A DNA stretch of 35,547 nucleotides from Minisyncoccota bacterium (GTDB lineage: Bacteria > Patescibacteriota > Microgenomatia > UBA1400 > PJMF01): the NCBI GenBank assembly GCA_009885085.1, contig VFLK01000004.1, positions 1 through 35,547 on the forward strand, given 5' to 3'. The number at the start of each line of letters is the position of its first letter. The stretch's first letter is position 1. The notes under the pieces are model-generated. The model did not search any database, was not told the origin of the DNA, and saw nothing but the letters and a program-made list of their open reading frames with translations. Positions 14,252-21,685 of the stretch are shown piece by piece. A program made the translations under genes and the position numbers.

Positions 14252-14289
14252 CATTTTAAATAATGGATAAAATCCATTATTTAAAATGT
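14251..14289 (+). repeat. perfect 18-bp hairpin fused to the tRNA-Ala 3' end (copy A)
   Basis: Arms 14251-14268 and 14272-14289 are exact reverse complements around an AAA loop; the stem opens with ACAT and closes with ATGT. It may terminate or protect the tRNA transcript, but there is no T-run after it. Its partner copy B has the same design and different arm bases. Confidence 0.85.
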
Positions 14290-14308
14290 ATGAGTTTGGG
14301 ATGTCCAG

Positions 14309-14330
14309 TACCCGATCAAGCGAATTCGTC
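14309..14330 (+). repeat. 22-bp direct repeat, copy 1
   Basis: A 22-base sequence beginning TACCCGATCAAG and ending AATTCGTC is exactly repeated at 14476-14497. It contains the palindrome CGAATTCG. It is part of the tRNA-end/hairpin module. Confidence 0.85.
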
Positions 14331-14346
14331 AAGAAAATGAAAATTT

Positions 14347-14378
14347 GAGCCTGACGAGGGTGAATCCCCTCAGGTCCA
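14347..14378 (+). pseudogene. tRNA-Ala remnant resembling an acceptor/T-arm minihelix
   Basis: GAGCCTG (14347-14353) differs by one base from the tRNA-Ala acceptor 5' strand. It is followed by 17 bases in place of the T-arm (12 of 17 identical in register) and then the exact acceptor 3' strand CAGGTCC plus discriminator A. The D and anticodon arms are absent. The acceptor stem can still form six of seven pairs, including G3:U70. It cannot decode; it is either a deletion remnant or a mimic. Confidence 0.55.
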
Positions 14379-14415
14379 CATAATAAAAAATGAATTAATT
14401 CATTTTTTATTATGT
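14378..14415 (+). repeat. perfect 18-bp hairpin after the tRNA remnant (copy B)
   Basis: Arms 14378-14395 and 14398-14415 are exact reverse complements with a TA centre. As in copy A it starts with ACAT at the tRNA discriminator position and ends with ATGT, but the inner arm sequence differs and remains fully complementary. Confidence 0.85.
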
Positions 14416-14475
14416 TTGAATTTGTGGGATGGCACGTAGCCCAGGATAGCTTCTCTTGCTTCGCAATTCACGTTA

Positions 14476-14497
14476 TACCCGATCAAGCGAATTCGTC
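14476..14497 (+). repeat. 22-bp direct repeat, copy 2
   Basis: Exact second copy of the 22-base repeat at 14309-14330. In this copy an extra stretch of about 38 bases (14438-14475) separates it from the GGGATG-containing segment that follows the hairpin. Confidence 0.85.
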
Positions 14498-14578
14498 GAG
14501 CGACCAATAGAAGCAGGAGAAATTGTTAGGCAGTGGTTGGAGGAAAAAATTATAGTTGGCTAATTTTTTTACTGTTTA

Positions 14579-14768
14579 TTATGGAACAAAAACTTTTTCA
14601 ATTTTCTGTACTGAAGCAGGTTTTGCAACTCTTTCCGGTCTCACATCTACCCGTGGATCTTCTTCTGATCTTATAAATTGATTAAGTCTTGCTGTTATTT
14701 TTTTTATCTTCAAGTCGTGGAGTCTTACTTGGTGTAAATGAAGTTGCATCAGGATGGTTTATCATCAT
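14579..14768 (-). CDS. small protein gene with a one-base frameshift at an A8 run
   Basis: Behind gyrA, AAAGGA (14777-14772) precedes twin ATGs at 14768 and 14765. The zero frame gives 28 codons (MMINHPDATSFTPSKTPRLEDKK...) to a stop at 14684-14682. It crosses eight consecutive A's (plus-strand T's 14698-14705). If one A is skipped, the frame continues as ITARLNQFIRSEEDPRVD and VRPERVAKPASVQKIEKVFVP to TAA at 14581-14579, giving about 62 residues of sensible composition. It is therefore a real small gene read by transcriptional slippage, a fresh pseudogene, or a homopolymer sequencing error. It is the last gene of the gyrB-ppaC-gyrA operon, 22 bases after gyrA. I do not recognise the family. 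Confidence 0.6.
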
Positions 14769-14790
14769 AATTCCTTTATAAATTAACTTT

Positions 14791-17550
14791 CTACTCTTCC
14801 CCCTCAGCCTTCTTGTAAGTTAAGGCTACAGCAGCAACTTTATTGTCGCCTTTTAGTCTCATTAGAATAACTCCTTGCGTTGGTCTAGTCAATGTAGGAA
14901 TCGACTTCTTGGTTAAAGGCAACTTAATTGTTTGGCCTTCTTTAGTCGTAATGACAACTTCTTTATGCTCTTCAGAGTTTGCTTTTCTAGCACCTGCAAC
15001 TAGGCCGGTTCGCTTGGTGATATCTGCAACTTTAACACCCATTCCAGAGCGTTTTTGTTTAGGATATTGATCAAGTTTAGTTCTTTTTCCCATGCCATTT
15101 TCAGTCACTAATAGAAGCTGACTTTTAAATGTTTTGTCTTCGACTTCTTCTTTAGAAATTGCCTCGAAACCAACAACAAAGTCGTCTTTTTTGATGGTAA
15201 TTCCTTTAACACCCTTGGTATCTCTTTGACTAGATTTAACTTCTTTTTCTGAGAATCTGATACATTTGCCATTTCTAGTAATCAGCATAACATCGTCATC
15301 ACCAGATGTGACCATGCCTTTAACAAGGAAATCATCGTCATTGAGGGTGATAGCAATAATGCCATTTTGTCTGATGTTGCCGAAAAGCTTTACAGCAGTT
15401 TTCTTGATTAAGCCTCTGTAAGTTGCAAGTACTATAAATTTATCCTGATCTTTCTCTTCATCAATCACGAGAATAGAAAGAATTTTTTCTTCTGCCTTGA
15501 GATTGAGAAGATTAACCATTGCGGTGCCCTTGGCAATTCTTGATGATTCAGGAATTTCGAAGGCTTTGATTTTAAAGACTCTGCCAAGATTTGTGAAAAC
15601 TAATAGGACATCATGTGTTTGCACAGTTAGAAGAGTTTGAACCACATCTTCTGATTTCATTTTAACGCCAACACTGCCTTTGCCACCTCTAGATTGAGAT
15701 CTAAATGACGCTGGACTGAGACGCTTAACGTAGCCTGTTTCTGTGAGAGTAATTACCGCTTCTTCATTTGGAACTAAGTCTTCTTCTGAGAACTCGCCAA
15801 TTTTTCCTTTGATTAATCTAGTTCTTCTTTCGTCACCATAAAGAGTAACGAGTTCATTGGCTTCGTCAACAATTACATCTAAGATTGCCTTTGGTTTGTT
15901 TAGAAGTTGAATCAAATCATCGAGAATCTTTTTGATTGCTTCATATTCTTCTTCGATCTTTAGCCTTTCAAGAGCGGCAAGCCTTTTCAACTGCATATCT
16001 AAGATGGCCAATGACTGCAGTTCAGACAAGCCAAACTTTTTCATCAATGCTTCTTTGGCGTCGTCTGATGTTTTTGATTTTCTGATGGTATCGATCACAT
16101 CATCAAGGTTGGCAAGTGCGATCAGCAAACCTTCTAGGATATGAGCTCTATTTCTTGATTCTTCAAGATTATATTGACTTCTTTTAACGATAATTGATTG
16201 TCTATGCTTGATGTACTCCATCAAAATTTGACGAATGTTCATTAGTTGAGGTGTGCCATCGCTGTTGAGGGCAACCATATTCATTGAGAAACTTGTTTGG
16301 AGCTCGGAGTATTTGAAAAGCTTGTTTAAAACAACTTTTGGAATAGCATCTTTTTTGAGTTCAATGGTAATTTGTAAGCCATTTCTATCGGAATCATCAT
16401 TTAGATCTTTAATACCATTAATTTTTTTGTCTCTAACTAGTTGAGCAATTTTTTGAAGTAATCTTGCTTTATTAACTTGGTATGGAAGTTCGGTAATAAT
16501 AATATTGAAGCGACCCTTAGAATCTTCTTCAATTTTGGTCTTTGCTCTAATTACTACTCTCCCCTTTCCAGTTCTGTAGCCTTCTTTTATGGCGTTGAAA
16601 TCATAAATTATACCTGCAGTTGGAAAGTCTGGACCATTGATATGTTCCATAATTTCATCAATGGTGATTTCTGATTCAAAAGTTCCTGCTAAAAGTGATG
16701 AATCGGCACTCAACAAGGCATCTATTTGAGCGTGCATGCTTTTGATTTCATCCTCTTTTTTGCCAGCTTTTCTCTCTGGGAGAACGAATTTACCTGTTTC
16801 AATTGTGGCCTTACCTTTTTTAATTGTTTCGACGATTGAATTAATGACTTCGGTTAAATTGTGAGGTGGAATTTTTGTTGCCATACCGACAGCAATACCT
16901 TCAGATCCCATTAACAAAAGATTTGGAAGTTTGCCTGGTAAAACTGTTGGTTCTTGTAACGAACCATCGAAGTTGTCAATAAATGGAACTGTATTTTTGT
17001 CTATATCAACCAAAAGCTCTCGAGTAATCTTTTCCATTCTAGCTTCGGTGTAACGCATAGCAGCTGGAGAGTCGCCGTCGACTGAACCGTAGTTACCTTG
17101 ACCATCCACAAGTTCATATCTCATACTAAAGTCTTGGGCCAAACGAACCATTGCCATGTAAACTGGAGCATCACCATGTGGGTGATATTTACCCAAAACG
17201 TCTCCAACAATACGAGCAGATTTTTTGTAGGAACTATTCCAGTGAATACCGGTTTTGTGCATTGAGAATAAAATACGTCTGTGAACTGGTTTTAATCCAT
17301 CTCTCACATCTGGAAGAGCACGAGAAACGATAACACTCATGGCATAATCGAGATAACTTTTTTCCATCTCACCTTTTATGGAGATGTACTTCATTTTTCC
17401 AAATTTTGTATCTTCGATAGTGCCAATTAAAGATTGTTTCACTTCTTCAGAAACACTAGCAGGAGCTTCACTAGAAACTTTATCAGCTTCAACGATATCT
17501 GCTACTTCTTCTTTAATTTTCTCAATTTTTTCTGTTGTATCTTCTTCCAT
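14791..17550 (-). CDS. gyrA: DNA gyrase subunit A
   Basis: The DNA-cleaving and wrapping subunit of gyrase, which introduces negative supercoils with GyrB. 919 aa, with a ~45-residue acidic N-terminal extension before the family start. Motifs: [41 protein letters not shown], and catalytic Tyr167 in MRYTEARM. The C-terminal beta-pinwheel contains QSRGGKG, the GyrA box, which separates it from ParC. The quinolone-contact positions equal to E. coli S83 and D87 are Ala128 and Met132. About 55 extra residues ([16 protein letters not shown] and following) lie just before the [12 protein letters not shown] segment. It is cotranscribed with ppaC 35 bases upstream. Confidence 0.97.
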   Translation of the reverse strand: MEEDTTEKIEKIKEEVADIVEADKVSSEAPASVSEEVKQSLIGTIEDTKFGKMKYISIKGEMEKSYLDYAMSVIVSRALPDVRDGLKPVHRRILFSMHKTGIHWNSSYKKSARIVGDVLGKYHPHGDAPVYMAMVRLAQDFSMRYELVDGQGNYGSVDGDSPAAMRYTEARMEKITRELLVDIDKNTVPFIDNFDGSLQEPTVLPGKLPNLLLMGSEGIAVGMATKIPPHNLTEVINSIVETIKKGKATIETGKFVLPERKAGKKEDEIKSMHAQIDALLSADSSLLAGTFESEITIDEIMEHINGPDFPTAGIIYDFNAIKEGYRTGKGRVVIRAKTKIEEDSKGRFNIIITELPYQVNKARLLQKIAQLVRDKKINGIKDLNDDSDRNGLQITIELKKDAIPKVVLNKLFKYSELQTSFSMNMVALNSDGTPQLMNIRQILMEYIKHRQSIIVKRSQYNLEESRNRAHILEGLLIALANLDDVIDTIRKSKTSDDAKEALMKKFGLSELQSLAILDMQLKRLAALERLKIEEEYEAIKKILDDLIQLLNKPKAILDVIVDEANELVTLYGDERRTRLIKGKIGEFSEEDLVPNEEAVITLTETGYVKRLSPASFRSQSRGGKGSVGVKMKSEDVVQTLLTVQTHDVLLVFTNLGRVFKIKAFEIPESSRIAKGTAMVNLLNLKAEEKILSILVIDEEKDQDKFIVLATYRGLIKKTAVKLFGNIRQNGIIAITLNDDDFLVKGMVTSGDDDVMLITRNGKCIRFSEKEVKSSQRDTKGVKGITIKKDDFVVGFEAISKEEVEDKTFKSQLLLVTENGMGKRTKLDQYPKQKRSGMGVKVADITKRTGLVAGARKANSEEHKEVVITTKEGQTIKLPLTKKSIPTLTRPTQGVILMRLKGDNKVAAVALTYKKAEGEE

Positions 17551-17585
17551 ATTTTTCTTGCTCTTTTTTTATTTTAGTTAGTTCT

Positions 17586-18542
17586 TTACTTTAATGCTTT
17601 TTCAATTGCAGGAGCAATTTCTTTTTTTCTAGACATTTTTGAACCAATATCGAGAATATTATTTTCTACTATTCCGCCAAATGCTTTTTGAGCAACTTCT
17701 TTTTCTGCATCCGAAAGAATAAGTAATTTTGTATTAACTTTCAAAATGTCAGTGATAGCAACAAAAAGTAATTTCACTTTTTGTTCAGCTTTTACAGCTG
17801 TCATTGCTTTAAGCAGTCCAGCCTTTTTCTTTGTTAGAACCATTTCTTGTTCGACAGTTTCTAGCTGATCGATCATAGTTTTCACGATTGCGTTTTCTGA
17901 ACCAAACTCAAAAATTTTATAATCATTTTTGACAATTTGTTCGTCATTTAAAGAAGAAATATCAGATTTTGCTTTGAAAATTTCTAAGGTAAAAGCTTCG
18001 ACATCTCCAATTTCAGCAATTTCTGCGAGTTCGGCACCAACTTCTTTGTCTTTAGCGGTTGTTGTTGCGCTTTTGTAACCGACTGTGTCTGAAAGAATTG
18101 CTGCTAACATTAAAGATGCTAGTGTTTTACTTGGTCTTAAGTCATTTTGTTTCATCAAAAAATATGCAATCGTACTTGATGATCCCCAAGCTTTGAAAGT
18201 CATGAAAATTGGTTGATTTAAATTTAAATTAACTTTGTGATGATCTACAATTTCAACAATTTGATCTTGGTTTAAGCCATCGAGCCTTTGAGATTCTTCG
18301 TTATGGTCAACTAAGATGACTTGGTCTTCAGCGGTAATAACTTCAGCGGTTATTACTTTTGGCATTTCCACAGCAAATTTATTTAGAAGAAAAGTTGCTT
18401 CGGGATTAACTGCTTCAGTAATTACAGCCTGAGGATTTTTATATCCAAAGCAATCTCTACTTTCGTATAAAAATTGAAGAGCGATTGCTGCTACAACAGA
18501 GTCTGTATCAGGTTTTTTGTGTCCAATTATGTATGTTGTCAT
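17586..18542 (-). CDS. ppaC: manganese-dependent inorganic pyrophosphatase (DHH family II)
   Basis: Hydrolyses pyrophosphate to phosphate, pulling biosynthetic reactions forward. 318 aa, close to the family's 305-310. The N-terminal DHH domain shows GHKKPDTDSVVAA (H8, D12, D14), LVDHNE, the name-giving VDHHKV, and GSSSTIAYFLM with LLAAILSDT. The C-terminal DHHA2 domain ends with the SRKKEIAPAIE phosphate-binding motif. It lies between gyrB (38 bases) and gyrA (35 bases) on one apparent operon, an unusual partner for gyrase. The start ATG has no strong ribosome site. Confidence 0.95.
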   Translation of the reverse strand: MTTYIIGHKKPDTDSVVAAIALQFLYESRDCFGYKNPQAVITEAVNPEATFLLNKFAVEMPKVITAEVITAEDQVILVDHNEESQRLDGLNQDQIVEIVDHHKVNLNLNQPIFMTFKAWGSSSTIAYFLMKQNDLRPSKTLASLMLAAILSDTVGYKSATTTAKDKEVGAELAEIAEIGDVEAFTLEIFKAKSDISSLNDEQIVKNDYKIFEFGSENAIVKTMIDQLETVEQEMVLTKKKAGLLKAMTAVKAEQKVKLLFVAITDILKVNTKLLILSDAEKEVAQKAFGGIVENNILDIGSKMSRKKEIAPAIEKALK

Positions 18543-18580
18543 AGTTGTTTTTTTTAGGCTGGCAATGTTTTGCCAGAATT

Positions 18581-20605
18581 TTATATATCAATAGTTGCTA
18601 GTTTTGCGTGAGTTTGAATAAACTTTTTTCTTGGTGCAACATCATCACCCATCAAGGTACTGAATGTTTTATCAGCTTGATCTGCATCATCAATAGTAAT
18701 TTTTTTGAGCATTCTGAACTCAGGGTTCATGGTTGTCTCCCAAAGTTGCTCAGGGTTCATTTCTCCAAGACCTTTATATCTTTGAATGCCAATCTTTGCA
18801 TCAGGAGTTTCTTTAAGAATTTCTGCAATGTAAACATCTTTGTCATCGTCAGAATAAACGTATTTTTCTGTTTTGCCATTTTTGATTTTATATAAAGGAG
18901 GCATAGCCACATATAGATAGCCTTGCTCGACTATTTGAGGCAAATGCCTAAAGAAAAAAGTTAATCCTAGCGTAGTAATGTGTTCTCCATCGACGTCAGC
19001 ATCGTTCATTAGAATAATGCGGTGATATCTGAGTTTATCTGGATTAAATGTCTCCCCTATTCCAGCGCCCAAGGCAATAACTAGGTTTTTGAGTTCTTCA
19101 AAAGCGACGATTTTGTCTAGTCGAGCTCGCTCGGTATTTAGAATTTTTCCTCTAAGTGGGAAAATTGCTTGGAATTTACGATCTCTGCCCTGCTTTGCTG
19201 AACCACCTGCTGAATCTCCCTCAACAATGTAGATTTCACAGTCTGCGGCGATTTTACTCTGACAGTCAGCTAATTTTCCAGGTAAAGTACTGCCTTCAAG
19301 GACACCTTTTCTGATCACTGCATCTTTAGCGGCGCGAGCAGCCATGCGAGCGCGTGCTGATAACATGATCTTATCGATGATTGTTCTACCAGCTTTAGGA
19401 TTTTCTTCTAGGAATGTAGAGAATCCATCTTTAAAAACTTGATAAACTGCTGTTTGTGCTTCTGAATTATTAAGTTTAGTTTTGGTCTGAGATTCAAATT
19501 GAAGATCGTTTGCAGGCATTTTTACAAAAATAACTGCAGCTAAGCCCTCTTTCATATCATCAGTAGTAAACATCTCTTTTTCTTTAAGCAGATTATTCTT
19601 TTTAGCATAATCTCTCAGGACATAACCCAAACCGTTTCTAAATCCGTTTACATGAGCTCCACCATCTGGTGTATGGATAACATTTACATAAGATTCGAGT
19701 TTTTCTGTATACGAGTCGTTAAATTGAATTGCAATTTCAACGCCAATATGTTTGCCTGTTTCTTCATCTTTCCAATCTTCATTGACATAGACAACGTCAT
19801 GAAGTGGTTTTCTATTCATGTTGATATGCTCAACTAATGATCTAATTCCACCTTCGAAGTAAAAATGTTGCTCTTTACCGACAATTTCGTCAAAAAATTC
19901 GAAGTAAATTCCTGCCATTAAATAGGCACGATCTTTGATGACGTTGACTAAAGTTTTATGACTTAAGGTTGTGGTAGAGAAAATTGTAGAATCTGGCACA
20001 AAACTGAGCAAAGTACCAGTTTGGTGACTCATTAGCTTAACTGCTGCCACTGGAAACATTTTTAGTACTTCGTCTGCAGTTATTGTTTTAACTGGAGCAA
20101 AAGGAATACCTCTTGAATGTGCTTGAAAATAATATTTGTTATCACGTTTAACGATGACCTGAAGGATTGTTGACAAAGCATTGACGGCAGAAGAACCAAC
20201 TCCGTGCAAACCACCGGATGCTTGATAGGCTGTTTCTTCGAATTTACCACCAGCATGAAGTTTGGTCATAACAACTTCCAAAGCTGAAACGCCGGAACTG
20301 TGCATATCAACTGGAATACCACGACCGTTATCAACAACTGTAATTGCTTCCTTGCCCGCTTCTTTATCGCCGATCAATTTAATTTGAGCTTCTGATAAAG
20401 GAGATCTAAAGAGTTGAATTGTTTTTCCAAAGCCGGCAATCGCTTCGTCTACGGCATTGTCTAAGATCTCTTTTGCAAGATGATGTAGTCCTCTTGCATC
20501 AGTAGAGCCAATATACATTCCTGGTCGTTTACGAACTGGCTCAAGGCCTTCTAAAACCTTAATCTCTGATGCTTTGTATTTTGATGTTGATGATGTGCTT
20601 GCCAT
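18581..20605 (-). CDS. gyrB: DNA gyrase subunit B
   Basis: The ATPase subunit of gyrase. 674 aa, lacking the ~165-residue E. coli insertion, as in most bacteria. GHKL ATPase motifs: EILDNAVDEAIAG (E46, N50), VVDNGRGIPVD and GGLHGVGSSAVNALS. The transducer follows, with the catalytic lysine in SQTKTKLNN. TOPRIM: IVEGDSAGGSAKQGRDR and MNDADVDGEHI; the QGRDRKFQAIFPLRGKILNTE segment is typical. The C-terminal tail has the GYRKGLGEMNP-type IQRYKGLGEMNPEQLWETTM. It leads the operon gyrB-ppaC-gyrA-small gene. The upstream -10 box is 6 bases from ATG with no ribosome site. Confidence 0.97.
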   Translation of the reverse strand: MASTSSTSKYKASEIKVLEGLEPVRKRPGMYIGSTDARGLHHLAKEILDNAVDEAIAGFGKTIQLFRSPLSEAQIKLIGDKEAGKEAITVVDNGRGIPVDMHSSGVSALEVVMTKLHAGGKFEETAYQASGGLHGVGSSAVNALSTILQVIVKRDNKYYFQAHSRGIPFAPVKTITADEVLKMFPVAAVKLMSHQTGTLLSFVPDSTIFSTTTLSHKTLVNVIKDRAYLMAGIYFEFFDEIVGKEQHFYFEGGIRSLVEHINMNRKPLHDVVYVNEDWKDEETGKHIGVEIAIQFNDSYTEKLESYVNVIHTPDGGAHVNGFRNGLGYVLRDYAKKNNLLKEKEMFTTDDMKEGLAAVIFVKMPANDLQFESQTKTKLNNSEAQTAVYQVFKDGFSTFLEENPKAGRTIIDKIMLSARARMAARAAKDAVIRKGVLEGSTLPGKLADCQSKIAADCEIYIVEGDSAGGSAKQGRDRKFQAIFPLRGKILNTERARLDKIVAFEELKNLVIALGAGIGETFNPDKLRYHRIILMNDADVDGEHITTLGLTFFFRHLPQIVEQGYLYVAMPPLYKIKNGKTEKYVYSDDDKDVYIAEILKETPDAKIGIQRYKGLGEMNPEQLWETTMNPEFRMLKKITIDDADQADKTFSTLMGDDVAPRKKFIQTHAKLATIDI

Positions 20606-20899
20606 AAAAAATTTATATCAATCGATTAGAGACACTTTTATATCATACTTGAATGCTAAATTCAAAAGTTGTGGGCGGATGGTCTTCTGATACCTATCAT
20701 ACTACTATATTTTTACTCAATATAATAGTGTTGTATATCTAAAAATCCAGGCGAACATTTAGATTTATTTATTGAGTTAAAATCAAATAATTTAGCAGTC
20801 TACCTAGATTACTGCTAGATAGGTCATTTGAAAATATTTTCCCATGTATCAGTGTATTACTAGTTAATGTTTAGATATATTGCTATATATATTGATATA
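20606..20899. other. gyrB/holB intergenic region with hairpin
   Basis: 294 bases without a gene. Besides the gyrB promoter it carries a hairpin TAGCAGT/ACTGCTA (20793-20799/20811-20817), which could alternatively fold with a neighbouring ACCTA/TAGGT pairing, and a TATAAT on the plus strand near 20719 with no gene behind it. The last ~70 bases are an AT-rich ATAT-type stretch. Confidence 0.5.
20612..20620 (-). promoter_or_regulatory. extended -10 of the gyrB operon (TGATATAAA)
   Basis: TGATATAAA on the minus strand with 6 T's before the gyrB ATG; a second TGATATAAA occurs about 25 bases further upstream. If the proximal copy is used, the transcript would begin at the start codon. Confidence 0.45.
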
Positions 20900-21628
20900 T
20901 TAGACAGAGATAAACTCAAAAAAGCAGTTTTCGAGAGCTAATTTAACGTTCACATTTTGATTTAGTTGCTTCATTGTTTTTAAAACAATTCTCAAATGGT
21001 TTGCAATCGATTTTTTGTTCAGTTTTGAGGCATTAGAATTTAATTCAAAGTTTAGATACGACAGCAGTTTGTTTAATAATAAAATAGCCTCATTTCTCTC
21101 TTTATAGTTATTGGCCAACTCAATCAGTTCAAAGTGTTTTGAGGAAATGATCTTTCTATATAGATCATTAGTTTCTTCATAATCACTCTTTTTTCCTTGG
21201 GTAGTTTTTTTTAGTGAGACTACTTCGCATCTAGAAATTATAGTTGGAAGTAATTTTTCTAGCGTTGAAGTCATCAAAACAATCTGTGTATTTTCTGGAG
21301 GTTCTTCAATTGATTTCAGTGCAGCATTTTGGGCTGAAATAGTTGCCAGGTCAGTATTAAAAAAAATAAAGTATCTTCTATCAGAATTATAATTCGAAAA
21401 AGCTAATTCTTGATTGAAGTCTCTGATATTGTCAATTTTAATACTCTCCCCTTCCGGGTTGATGAACCTAAATGCTGGGTTATTTAATAAAGTATTTTTA
21501 TTAAAATCCTTATTTTGCTGAGATTTTAACCAAAACGAAAGAACTTGAAAAAGATCAACTGAAGTATCGTGCTCGAGAATTATCGACAATTGATAATCAT
21601 TTTTAGTGGTTTCAAATATACTTCTCAT
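20900..21628 (-). CDS. holB: DNA polymerase III delta'-like clamp-loader subunit
   Basis: Clamp-loader AAA+ protein that helps load the sliding clamp. 242 aa, shorter than the usual ~300-330. The diagnostic block is SAQNAALKSIEEPPENTQIVLMTSTLEKLLPTIISRC, with the SRC motif that in delta' supplies the arginine finger to a neighbouring subunit. The Walker A loop and zinc module found in DnaX are absent, as expected for delta'. The N-terminus is reduced. The C-terminal ~80 residues are helical (collar-like). It is divergent from pilB by 57 bases. Confidence 0.8.
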   Translation of the reverse strand: MRSIFETTKNDYQLSIILEHDTSVDLFQVLSFWLKSQQNKDFNKNTLLNNPAFRFINPEGESIKIDNIRDFNQELAFSNYNSDRRYFIFFNTDLATISAQNAALKSIEEPPENTQIVLMTSTLEKLLPTIISRCEVVSLKKTTQGKKSDYEETNDLYRKIISSKHFELIELANNYKERNEAILLLNKLLSYLNFELNSNASKLNKKSIANHLRIVLKTMKQLNQNVNVKLALENCFFEFISV

Positions 21629-21685
21629 TGTTTGGTGACGATTTTTATTTTATAGTAGAGCTTAGTTAATTATAGACTATACATT

